Part shown: positions 54,478-62,729 of the stretch, piece by piece
Layout of the letters: each line of letters starts with the position of its first letter
Position numbering within the stretch: the first letter of the stretch is position 1
Assembly: GCF_000970345.1 (NCBI RefSeq)
Contig: NZ_LAQU01000002.1
Location: forward strand, 62,001 to 126,000
Reading direction: 5' to 3'
Length of the DNA: 64,000 bases
Source: Robbsia andropogonis
GTDB taxonomy: Bacteria; Pseudomonadota; Gammaproteobacteria; Burkholderiales; Burkholderiaceae
Made by a program: the position numbers and the translations under genes
The notes under the pieces: generated by a model
What the model was told of the DNA's origin: nothing
Database searches by the model: none
The model's input: the letters and a program-made list of their open reading frames with translations, nothing else

Positions 54478-56307
54478 TCAATCCAGCCGCAGGCGTGACG
54501 CCGCGTACACATAAAGCGGACGCCAAAGCACCCGGTTGAACACCACGACGAAGATCGACATCATCGCAATCCCGAGAATGATCTTCGGGAAATCGCCGGC
54601 GGCCGTGGTTTCCGCGATATACGCACCCAGACCATGGGCGGAGAGACGCGTGCTACCCCACTCGACATATTCCGATACGATGCTCGCGTTCCATGCACCA
54701 CCCGAGGCCGTGATCGCGCCCGTGATGTAATACGGCAGGATGGCCGGAAGCATGGCCTGACGCCACCATTGCCAGCCGCGGATGCCCAGGTTGGCGGTGA
54801 CCTCGCGAAAATCGTTCGGGTAGGCGGTCGCTCCGGCAATGACGTTGAACAGGATGTACCACTGCGTGCCGAGCACGATCAACGGCGATAACCAGACATC
54901 GACGTTCAAGTGGAAGCGCACGATCACGACGACGAAGATCGGGAACAGCACGTTCGCCGGAAACGCCGCCAGAAACTGGGCCAGCGGCTGGATCTTTTCC
55001 GCCCAGGCGGGCCGCAGTCCGATCCATACGCCCACCGGCACCCAGATCAGCGACGACAAGGCGATCAGGACAATCACCCGCACCATCGTGATCAGCGCCA
55101 ACCCGAAGACATGAAACACCTCGTCAAGGGTGACGCCGGTCCGGACAAACAGCACCACCCGCGCCATGACATAGAGGGTCAGCACGACAAGCGCGCAGGC
55201 CCAGACAATATCGCCCGGCTTGCCGATCGCCCAACGGCGGAGCACATCGATGGTCTTCGACCCAGCGGCTTCCCGCGACGCGGCGCGCACCACGTCGCGC
55301 GCCGCGTCGAGGTGCGCATTGCCACGCACCGGACGCCAGGCCATCGGCCAACGGGCGATGGCGCCAAGCATCAAGGCCATCGGGAACAACGCTTGCCGGA
55401 TCAGCCGTGTGCGGCGAATCAAGTCGAGCACCCAGGAACGGGGTGCCGTACCGGAACTGGTGTTCTCCATCCGGAACTTGTCGGCCCAGGCCACCAGCGG
55501 GCGAAACAGTAACTGATCGTAGGCCAGGATCACGACGATCATCGTGGCGACCACCCAGCCAACCGCGGCCAGGTTACGGTGTGCAATCGCCAAGGACAGG
55601 AACGAACCCACGCCGGGCAACGTAATCGTATGATCGCCCACCGTAATCGCTTCCGCCGCGACGATGAAAAACCACCCGCCGGACATCGACATCATCATGT
55701 TCCAGATCAGACCCGGCGTTGCATAAGGGGCCTCAAGCTTCCAGAAACGCTGCCAACCACTCATTTGCAGATTGCGGGTGACCTCGTCCAGATCGTTCGG
55801 CACCGAACGCAAGGACTGGTAGACGCTGAATGCCATGTTCCACGCCTGACTGGTCCAGATCGCAAAGATGGCCGCCAGCTCGGCCCCCATCACGCGCGTG
55901 GGAAACAGTCCGATGAAAAAGGTCACCGTCAACGATACGAAACCGAGAATGGGAACCGATTGCAGGATATCGAGCGCCGGCACCAGCAGTTTCTCGGCAC
56001 GGCGGCTCTTGGCCGCCATCGCGCCGTAGACCAAGGCGAAGACGACCGACGCCACCATCGCCGCCAGCATTCGGAGCGTGGTGCGCAACGCGTATTCGGG
56101 CAGGTTCCACGGATCGAGCGAGACGGCCTGGGTCTGCAAATTAGACACCGGCGCCATGGTTTCGTGGAATCCGACGGCAAACATCGCAATCAGGCATAGC
56201 ATCAGCGGAAAGGCGCAGGCATCCCACCGATTGGGCAGCAAGCCACGCAGCGTACCGCTCACGCGTGATACGTGCGGCACCGGGGGTATATGGAAACGGA
56301 ACGACAT
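54478..56307 (-). CDS. NitT/TauT-type ABC permease, two permease domains fused
   Basis: A 609-residue membrane protein with two complete binding-protein-dependent permease domains. Domain 1 (~75-285) has its coupling loop in VPNDLDEVTRNLQMSGWQRFWKLEAPYATPG. Domain 2 (~385-600) has YPNDFREVTANLGIRGWQWWRQAMLPAILPY. The first ~70 and the ~285-385 segments are linkers with single membrane helices. One chain thus replaces the usual homodimer. The ATG at 56307 overlaps the upstream small-ORF stop in TGATG. It is paired with the ATPase 13 bp downstream. Confidence 0.87.
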   Translation of the reverse strand: MSFRFHIPPVPHVSRVSGTLRGLLPNRWDACAFPLMLCLIAMFAVGFHETMAPVSNLQTQAVSLDPWNLPEYALRTTLRMLAAMVASVVFALVYGAMAAKSRRAEKLLVPALDILQSVPILGFVSLTVTFFIGLFPTRVMGAELAAIFAIWTSQAWNMAFSVYQSLRSVPNDLDEVTRNLQMSGWQRFWKLEAPYATPGLIWNMMMSMSGGWFFIVAAEAITVGDHTITLPGVGSFLSLAIAHRNLAAVGWVVATMIVVILAYDQLLFRPLVAWADKFRMENTSSGTAPRSWVLDLIRRTRLIRQALFPMALMLGAIARWPMAWRPVRGNAHLDAARDVVRAASREAAGSKTIDVLRRWAIGKPGDIVWACALVVLTLYVMARVVLFVRTGVTLDEVFHVFGLALITMVRVIVLIALSSLIWVPVGVWIGLRPAWAEKIQPLAQFLAAFPANVLFPIFVVVIVRFHLNVDVWLSPLIVLGTQWYILFNVIAGATAYPNDFREVTANLGIRGWQWWRQAMLPAILPYYITGAITASGGAWNASIVSEYVEWGSTRLSAHGLGAYIAETTAAGDFPKIILGIAMMSIFVVVFNRVLWRPLYVYAASRLRLD

Positions 56308-56531
56308 CAACGAACTCCCACAGCGTCTTGGGCGGGATTGCCGGAAGCGCGAACGGCAATGCGGAGGCGCGGCTTGGTGTCGTCCAATGCACGGCGCGCG
56401 GGAGAGGCCGCGTGCGCGAGCGTGGCGGCACGTGCCGGAAAGTCGGCGGCGGCACCGGCCGGGGTGAGGGCCGATGCGTAAAACGAAGCAGACACGGAGG
56501 TATGTGAAACCAACAGGCCGAAGAACATCAT
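56307..56531 (-). CDS. Small ORF (74 residues) translationally coupled to the permease
   Basis: It starts ATG-ATG at 56531 with a strong AGGAGC ribosome site and ends at a TGA that overlaps the permease ATG by one base (TGATG). These two signals suggest that it is translated and that the permease depends on it. The product begins with a hydrophobic stretch (MMFFGLLVSHTSVSASFYASAL) followed by an Ala/Arg-rich, probably disordered tail. I recognise no family. It could be a small membrane protein or a leader peptide that only sets up coupling. Confidence 0.5.
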   Translation of the reverse strand: MMFFGLLVSHTSVSASFYASALTPAGAAADFPARAATLAHAASPARRALDDTKPRLRIAVRASGNPAQDAVGVR

Positions 56532-57236
56532 GGTGCTCCTAGCGTCATGCAAGACGCCTATCGCCGGAAAGCCTGTAGTCCGGCGACGTCGCTGCAGACG
56601 TAGGTCCAGGAGACTCCCGGTACCAGACGGCATGTCGACGCGGACTAGCGGCTTTCCTCAATCATTGAGAAAAAGGGCAGAACGTTCGGTATGGGACTAC
56701 TGTCACCGTCGGTCATGGCCGCTCCTGGTAGGTTGATGAAACTTCACAAAAACAAAAGGAAACGATGAACGCTGCGCATCGACGATCTTGCATGGCGAGG
56801 TCCGTGAAGACGACGATGCACGACGACCAGGGTGCACGACACAACGCTCGATTCATCTGGACGGTATCCAGGAAACGAGACAGGTATCGATAAAGCGCGA
56901 AGAGAGAATCCGGGAATCGGCAAGGACCCAGGTTTAGACCAGGAATGCCATCGGAACTACGGCGCGCACCGTCCACCAGATTTGGCGGGACAGTGGCGTA
57001 AGGAAAAAGCAAGGGAGCCAGGTGTCCTGCCAATCAGGCAGCACTACAGATCGAAGATCGACAACTGCAACTGTCCAAGGCATCCGCCCCTTTCGTGAAG
57101 ATGGCGCGATTGTACTGATGGTTTGGGAGACTGGTCAACAGGCGAATGCAGAACATTTAACGCATGTGCGCCGTACACGACGCTGTCACGGCAATGATGT
57201 AATGGCGACGAAAAACGACGCCATGCGCTCGCCTCG
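56532..57236. other. Leader/promoter region of the fused-permease operon and 3' flank of livF
   Basis: About 700 bp. The first ~140 bp next to the small ORF contain nested inverted repeats (next entry). The rest, 56680-57236, has only short frames with no recognisable product on either strand. I see nothing else assignable. Confidence 0.5.
56561..56586 (-). promoter_or_regulatory. Structured 5' leader element, stem TCGCCGGA/TCCGGCGA
   Basis: A perfect 8-bp stem with a ten-base loop, which reads CTACAGGCTT on the transcript strand, 30 bp upstream of the small ORF. A second, shorter stem (CGTC/GACG, 56587-56600) and a GGTACC-centred GC-rich repeat (about 56604-56624) follow directly upstream. 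Together they resemble a folded RNA leader, possibly a riboswitch. The class is not identified. Confidence 0.4.
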
Positions 57237-57971
57237 CTACAGGGCCGCCTTCTCTCCACCGCCCAGGTACGCATCGCGGATGCGCTGGTCGTTCAACAGA
57301 TCCCGTGCCTTGCCTTCGAGCGCAACCTTGCCGGTCTGCAGCACATAGCCGTAGTGCGCGATTTCCAACGCCAGGCTTGCGTTCTGTTCCACCATCAGGA
57401 ACGTCACGCCCTGCCGGTTGATCGTATGGATCATCTCCAGCACCTTGTCGACGAACAGCGGCGACAACCCCATTGTCGGTTCGTCCATGCAGATCATCTT
57501 TGGCCGGCTCATCAGCGCGCGTGCCATCGCCAGCATCTGTTGCTCGCCGCCGGACAAGGTGCCCGCCTTCTGCGTCAACCGTTCTTTCACGCGCGGAAAG
57601 AGATCCAGCATCCGGGCATAGTCTTCGTCGATTTCGGCGCGGTCGCGACGCGTGAACGCGCCCATCAGCAGATTCTCACGCACCGTCATCTCACCGAACA
57701 AGCGACGTGACTCGGGCACCGACCCCATGCCCCGCCGGATGATTTGCGGCGTGGTCAGGTCATTGATTGACTGGCCATCGAACGTGATCGTGCCCTTGCG
57801 TGGCTTGTGCAGCCCGAGCGCGATCTTCATCGTCGTCGACTTGCCGCTGGCATTCCCACCCAGCAAGCTGACAATCTGGCCTTTGCGCACCTCCAGATTC
57901 ACATCGAAGTGCACCTGCACCGGGCCATAGAAGGTATCGATATGTTCGAGTTTCAACATCACGTCGCTCAT
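57237..57971 (-). CDS. livF: Branched-chain amino acid-type ABC ATPase LivF
   Basis: A 244-residue ATPase of the LivF type. It has Walker A GGNASGKST (the usual Gly replaced by Ala), a Q-loop-region VPESRRLFGEMTVRENL, signature LSGGEQQMLAMARAL, Walker B ICMDEPTMGLSP and the short switch region LMVEQNASLAL, which is characteristic of LivF. It overlaps livG in ATGA and is last in the operon. With LivG it powers import through the fused LivHM permease. Confidence 0.9.
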   Translation of the reverse strand: MSDVMLKLEHIDTFYGPVQVHFDVNLEVRKGQIVSLLGGNASGKSTTMKIALGLHKPRKGTITFDGQSINDLTTPQIIRRGMGSVPESRRLFGEMTVRENLLMGAFTRRDRAEIDEDYARMLDLFPRVKERLTQKAGTLSGGEQQMLAMARALMSRPKMICMDEPTMGLSPLFVDKVLEMIHTINRQGVTFLMVEQNASLALEIAHYGYVLQTGKVALEGKARDLLNDQRIRDAYLGGGEKAAL

Positions 57972-58909
57972 ACGGCGTCCTCCCCGGCCCGTGCCTTTGT
58001 GAAACGCGCGTCATCGAATACGGCGTCGACGCCGGTGTCGCGCGACCCGCCTTGCCGATCGACCCCTGCCTGCCCCGCTTGCGCCCCCCCCACATGCCGA
58101 TGCCCGAGGTAAGCCTCGATGACGCGTGGATCGTTTCGTACTTCATTCGGGCGTCCTTCGGCGATCTTGCGACCGTTGTCCAAAACGATTACCCGATCCG
58201 ATAACTGCATGACCATATCGAGCTTGTGTTCGATCAACAGGATGGTGATGCCGCGCTCGCGAAGTTTTTGAATCAGCACAAGCACTTCCGCGGTTTCGCT
58301 TTCGTTCATCCCCGCGGTAGGCTCATCCAGCAGCAATACCTTCGGGTGCGATGCCAGGGCCCTTGCAATCTCCACACGCCGCCGGTTCGCATACGAGAGG
58401 CTATGCGCCGCCTGTTCGATCCGCGGTGTCAAGCGCTCGCCAAAAAAAGTAAGGATCTCCTTCACCTCCTCACGCAAGGCCGCTTCCTCTCGCCGTTGCG
58501 CCGCGGACGACACCAGCGCGCGAAGCAGTTCCGCAATCGCACCAAGCAACGGCCAGCCCTTGCGCGCCGCCCGTAGACGGGAATGCGCGCCGATCAAGAC
58601 ATTGTCGAATACTGTCAGATTGCCGAACACCCGCCCATGCTGAAATGTCCGGGCCAATCCGAGCGACACCAACGCTTCCGGCTTCAACCGGCCGATGTCC
58701 TCCCCAACGAAATGCACACTGCCTTCGTCGAGCGAATCCAGATTGGTGATCAGATTGAATAGCGTCGACTTACCGGCGCCGTTCGGTCCGATCACGCTAA
58801 CCAGTTCGCCTTCATGCAGCGTCAGACTGACGCCGTCAACCGCGGTCACCCCGCCGAAGCGGCGGCGCACGTCTTTTACCTCAAGCATTACCTTTGACAT
58901 CGTGGCCAT
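57968..58909 (-). CDS. livG: Branched-chain amino acid-type ABC ATPase LivG
   Basis: A 313-residue ATPase with Walker A GPNGAGKST, Q-loop segment RTFQHGRVFGNLTVFDNVLIG and Walker B VLLLDEPTAGMNESE, whose NESE ending is typical of LivG. The switch is LLIEHKLDMVM. The signature is LSYANRRRVEIARALA. The C-terminus is about 45 residues longer than usual, Gly/Ala/Asp-rich and of no evident function. The ATG at 58909 follows GAGG. It is nine bases downstream of the permease stop. Confidence 0.9.
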   Translation of the reverse strand: MATMSKVMLEVKDVRRRFGGVTAVDGVSLTLHEGELVSVIGPNGAGKSTLFNLITNLDSLDEGSVHFVGEDIGRLKPEALVSLGLARTFQHGRVFGNLTVFDNVLIGAHSRLRAARKGWPLLGAIAELLRALVSSAAQRREEAALREEVKEILTFFGERLTPRIEQAAHSLSYANRRRVEIARALASHPKVLLLDEPTAGMNESETAEVLVLIQKLRERGITILLIEHKLDMVMQLSDRVIVLDNGRKIAEGRPNEVRNDPRVIEAYLGHRHVGGAQAGQAGVDRQGGSRDTGVDAVFDDARFTKARAGEDAV

Positions 58910-58917
58910 CCTTTCCC

Positions 58918-60750
58918 TCAGCGCGCGCCAAACAGGCCCTGCGGCCGGAACCGAACCAGCAACAACAGGACAAGGCCATAGATCAGCATCCGGTAGTCTG
59001 CTGCCCAGCGGAACGCTTCCGGCAACGCCACCAAAACCACTGCACCGAACACCGCGCCAAACACATTCCCCAAGCCACCCAGAATCACCATCGTCAATGC
59101 GAGGATGGACACCTGCGAATCGAACGTCTGGTAATTGATATAACTGTACAAGTGTGCGGAAATGCCGCCGCTGATACCGGCCAGCACGCCCCCGAAACCG
59201 AATGCGATCGCCTTATACCGATTCGGGCTGATGCCATAAGACCGCGCCGCCACTTCATCCTCGCGCACCGCGCGCAAGGTCCGGCCGAGATGAGAGCGGA
59301 GCAGATGAACCTGGATCAACCCGAGGACAACCAGCACGCCCAACGTGAACCAGTAGGTCGCGCGCGGACTGTCCAGCGCCACGCCGAAAACCGACAACGG
59401 TGCGATGCCCGTCACACCGAGTGGACCACGTGTCAGGCCATCCCAATTCAAGATGACCAGACCCACCACCTCTCCTACGCCGAGCGTTGCAATCGACACA
59501 TAGTGACCGCGCAGGCGGAACGCCGGATAAACGAGCAACGTGCCCAATACCGCGGTGATCAAGCCCGCAAGCGGAATCGTCAGGCCCGGTGACCAGTTCA
59601 GGTTACTTGACAACAACGCCGATGCATACGCGCCGATCAACAGCAACGCCGCGTGCCCCAATGAAATCTGTCCCACAGTTCCAGCGATCAATGTCAGGCT
59701 CAGCGCAAGCACCGCATACAACCAGGCGTTGCTCAATGTTTGCAGGATGTAATCAATACTCCCGCCCACCGGCGCCCAGGGCACGAACGCCGCGATGAGC
59801 ACCAGCATCAGCATTACGGGCCATCGTAACGTGACGGCTTTCCCTGCTGGGAAAAACGTTCCAGTCAGCGGTTCCGGCGGCAAACCGCGGCCCCGGCTGA
59901 ACAAGCCATTCGGGCGCCAGATCAAGAAAACCAATAGCAAGCCAAACGCGAACAAATCACGATAGCTCGTGCCGAACAGCGCCACGCCATAACTTTCCAC
60001 GAGGCCCAGGATCAAACTCCCCGCGATGGCGCCCGGCACGTTACCCAGGCCACCGATCAGCAGCGCAACGACCCCTTTCAACGTGGCCTGAAAGCCCATC
60101 GCCGGATCGATCGTGTTGTAGTACATGCCGACCAATAAACCACTGACACCGCCGAGCGCGCACGCGATGGCGAACACCGCCTGGTTCACGGCATTGACGT
60201 TGACACCCATCTGCTTGGCCGCGTCGCGATCCTGCGCGGCGGCCCGCACCGCCCAGCCGAGACGGGTAAAACGCAAGAACCAGAACAATACCGCGGCGGT
60301 CACCAGACCGATCGCCGCGATCAGGATGTCCAGCGAACCCAACGTCGCGCCAGCAATATGCAGATGCCAGTTCGGCAATGGACTGTCGACCGGGCGCGGG
60401 TCCGGCCCGAAAATCAACTGCCCGCACTGGTCAAGCACGAAGCTGATGCCGATGGTGGCAAGCAAAGGCGCAATGCGTGCCGCGCCCTGCAAGGGCCGCA
60501 ACCCCACGCGCTCGATCAGCATGCCCAATAAACCGCAGGCGATGATGGTCCCGAGCAATGCGACCGGCAGCGGCAAGTGCAGCTTGACCAGGCAGAGCCA
60601 GCCGACGAAGGCGCCGACCATATAGACCGAGCCATGCGCGAAGTTGATCAGGTGCGACACGCCGAAGATCAGCGCAAGCCCCACCGCCAGCAGCGCGTAG
60701 ATGTTACCCACGATCAAACCGTTGATCGTGTAGTCGAGCCATGCAGTCAT
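58918..60750 (-). CDS. Fused branched-chain amino acid-type permease (LivH-LivM)
   Basis: A 610-residue permease joining LivH and LivM in one chain. Residues ~1-285 are LivH-like ([32 protein letters not shown]). Residues ~310-610 are LivM-like ([53 protein letters not shown]-type loop and [15 protein letters not shown]). About sixteen membrane helices are expected. Fused forms are known but uncommon. It is separated from livK by 95 bp containing a perfect 20-bp palindrome. Confidence 0.9.
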   Translation of the reverse strand: MTAWLDYTINGLIVGNIYALLAVGLALIFGVSHLINFAHGSVYMVGAFVGWLCLVKLHLPLPVALLGTIIACGLLGMLIERVGLRPLQGAARIAPLLATIGISFVLDQCGQLIFGPDPRPVDSPLPNWHLHIAGATLGSLDILIAAIGLVTAAVLFWFLRFTRLGWAVRAAAQDRDAAKQMGVNVNAVNQAVFAIACALGGVSGLLVGMYYNTIDPAMGFQATLKGVVALLIGGLGNVPGAIAGSLILGLVESYGVALFGTSYRDLFAFGLLLVFLIWRPNGLFSRGRGLPPEPLTGTFFPAGKAVTLRWPVMLMLVLIAAFVPWAPVGGSIDYILQTLSNAWLYAVLALSLTLIAGTVGQISLGHAALLLIGAYASALLSSNLNWSPGLTIPLAGLITAVLGTLLVYPAFRLRGHYVSIATLGVGEVVGLVILNWDGLTRGPLGVTGIAPLSVFGVALDSPRATYWFTLGVLVVLGLIQVHLLRSHLGRTLRAVREDEVAARSYGISPNRYKAIAFGFGGVLAGISGGISAHLYSYINYQTFDSQVSILALTMVILGGLGNVFGAVFGAVVLVALPEAFRWAADYRMLIYGLVLLLLVRFRPQGLFGAR

Positions 60751-60797
60751 TGTTTCCGTATCCGTCAGCTTTCAGATAATGCGGCATGAAGCGCGCG

Positions 60798-60817
60798 TGC
60801 CCGCGACGTCGCGGGCA
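60798..60817. repeat. Perfect 20-bp palindrome between livK and the permease gene
   Basis: The sequence TGCCCGCGAC followed at once by its complement GTCGCGGGCA. In the operon transcript it would form a stem after the binding-protein gene, as seen in other binding-protein operons of this window. Confidence 0.55.
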
Positions 60818-60845
60818 GGTGACGATGCGCATGCGCCATTGGTGC

Positions 60846-62093
60846 TCAAGGCTGCGGATGCGCCGGCTGCTTGTCCCACAGCGCGAACTTGCCGTCCTTC
60901 ACCTGTAACGAGATCGTGTTCGCACCCGCCACCCGACGGGTGGCCGGATCGAACGTAATCTGGTTGTAGATCACACTCGGGACATTCCGAATGACGGCCA
61001 GCTCGTCATGCACGCCTTGCCGTGTTGGCGCCTTTGCTTCGCGCAATGTGTAGGCCGCCACCATCACCGCGTCGTACGCCCGGGCAGCGAAAAAGCCCGG
61101 CTCCGTGTTGTACTTTGCCTTGTAACGCTTCACGAACTCCTGGACGTTCGGCCGCGGATCCTGCGGGAAGAAGTTCGACTGCGTATAAACACCATTGGCG
61201 GCTTCGCCCGCCAATTCGAGGAACTTCGGCGAATAAATCGACCCCACCGCCGCGATCGGTTGCTTCAACCCGGCACCGCGCGCCTGGCGTACGATCTGCG
61301 CGCCGTCGGCGTAATACGAGATCAATACGACCGCGTCCGGATTGGCGGCATTGATCCGCACCAGCGTCGCGCGGAAGTCCTTGTCCGTGGGCTGATAGCC
61401 CTCAGCCGCCACGACCTTCGCCCCATCGGCCTCGATCGTCTTCGTCAAGATCGCCTTGCTGGTCTGGCCCCAGTCCGTGTTCAGGTACAACACCGCAATG
61501 CGGTTGAAACCAAGATCCTTGACCGCGTAGTGCGCAAGCAGCGGCTGCTCTTCCGCCTGCGTCACCGCCGTGCTCCACATGTAGTCGCCGCCCTTGGTGA
61601 AATCAGGGTGCGAGTTGGTGAACCCGAACTGAACCAGCTTGCCGCGCTGGTAGATTGGCGAAGCCGCCATCGACGCCGCGCTGGAAAAATCACCCAGCTC
61701 CATCAGGATGTCCCGATTGCCGACGAACTTCTGCGCGATGGCAATCGACTGACGCGGGTCGCTGCGGCTGTCCTCGAAGTCATAAGCCAATGGACGCCCC
61801 TTGATGCCGCCGTTGCTGTTCACGTCTTCCAACGCCAGATCAAAACCGCGCTTCCATTGTTCGCCGTATTGGGCATCCTGGCCTGTCAACGGTCCGCTGA
61901 CGCCCAACAAATAGGGCGTGCCGCTCACCTTCGCCGGCGTCTGCGCGAACGCGGCCGGCACCGCGACCAGCACGCTCGCGCCGACAACCGCCGCCAACAA
62001 AGTCCTCACCAGCCGGCGTTGCGTCCCGTGGGAATGGCCGCGGGACTCGGCACCGGTGCGTGACGCCAAGCGAATATTCTTCAGGATAGCCAT
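60846..62093 (-). CDS. Periplasmic amino acid/amide-binding protein, LivK family
   Basis: A 415-residue family 6 (Leu/Ile/Val-type) binding protein. A long N-terminus (~25 basic residues) precedes the signal core TLLAAVVGASVLVAVPAAFA (cleavage near residue 51). The mature protein contains GVSGPLTGQDAQYGEQWKRGFDLALEDVNSNGGIKGR and AVLYLNTDWGQ, standard for this family. Ligands in the family include branched-chain amino acids, urea, amides and aromatic acids, so the substrate stays open. The ATG at 62093 is chosen; a TTG precedes it in frame. Heads the liv-type operon and is divergent from a LysR gene. Confidence 0.87.
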   Translation of the reverse strand: MAILKNIRLASRTGAESRGHSHGTQRRLVRTLLAAVVGASVLVAVPAAFAQTPAKVSGTPYLLGVSGPLTGQDAQYGEQWKRGFDLALEDVNSNGGIKGRPLAYDFEDSRSDPRQSIAIAQKFVGNRDILMELGDFSSAASMAASPIYQRGKLVQFGFTNSHPDFTKGGDYMWSTAVTQAEEQPLLAHYAVKDLGFNRIAVLYLNTDWGQTSKAILTKTIEADGAKVVAAEGYQPTDKDFRATLVRINAANPDAVVLISYYADGAQIVRQARGAGLKQPIAAVGSIYSPKFLELAGEAANGVYTQSNFFPQDPRPNVQEFVKRYKAKYNTEPGFFAARAYDAVMVAAYTLREAKAPTRQGVHDELAVIRNVPSVIYNQITFDPATRRVAGANTISLQVKDGKFALWDKQPAHPQP

Positions 62094-62729
62094 CAATGTC
62101 TGGTCCTCGTTAGTCAGTGCTCGTCTGTCCGTCCGGTCGCGTCATTACGGCCTGGCGCCGCACACCGGTGGACATCGGTCAGGGGAAAATCTCTCGCTGG
62201 CGATGAAATCACAGCCCGTTTCTCGACAACAACGAAGCAATCGGCATATGCATATTGCTTTTTGGCATGACGCGTCATCGCGCGCCTCGAAAACTACTGC
62301 CACGGCGCGACACGGTTTGCCCGCCTTCACATGCGCCCGCTGCGGGCCGTATTTGCGCTCCCGTCTCAAAAAATATGCAAATCATTGAATTAAAAAACTA
62401 TTCGACACGGTTACCCGTTGCTCGTCCACGCGTCATGACCTTGTTGGTCCGGCATCAGGGCGCCAAATCGATGCCGCGCTCCCGCAACGGCAAGCGACGT
62501 TTTCTGCCGAAAGTGATCTAAGGATATCGCAAATAAATATATGTTTTTTGCATTCTTGCAGCGCTAGAATTCGTAAATCGCATGATGCACGCCGTCACGC
62601 CCATGCCGTATGCGCACGTCACGAACCGGTCTTTCGATAGACGGCACGTGTAGGGACGGGCGTCGAACATCGGCAAGCACGGCGACCCTCTTGTCACGCT
62701 TCACCCGTTTTGCTCACGATCTCTACTTC
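62094..62729. other. Divergent regulatory region, livK operon and LysR gene
   Basis: About 640 bp without a credible gene. It contains a repeat AAGCAAT-N12-ATTGCTT at 62235-62260 and a perfect 12-bp palindrome ATGACGCGTCAT at 62267-62278. Near 62525-62565 lies an A+T-rich promoter-like stretch. LysR-type binding is likely somewhere here. Confidence 0.5.
62235..62260. promoter_or_regulatory. Inverted repeat AAGCAAT-N12-ATTGCTT
   Basis: Perfect 7-bp arms with a 12-base spacer that itself contains CATATG-like symmetry. The position, about 140 bp upstream of livK, and its spacing would suit a LysR-type regulator, possibly the one encoded at 62730. Confidence 0.4.

Noticed and set aside
56532-56670. 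Firm assignment of this leader as a guanidine-I (ykkC) or xanthine riboswitch
   Set aside because: Only short fragments resemble the consensus blocks as I remember them, and the conserved core could not be aligned. It is reported only as an unclassified structured leader.
56713-57033. A 106-codon minus-strand frame in the gap before livF
   Set aside because: No ribosome site, no recognisable family, and composition typical of non-coding DNA; left unannotated.
58894-59592. A 232-codon frame opposite the fused LivHM gene
   Set aside because: His/Arg/Gln-rich product with no domain; the permease frame is continuous and motif-rich.
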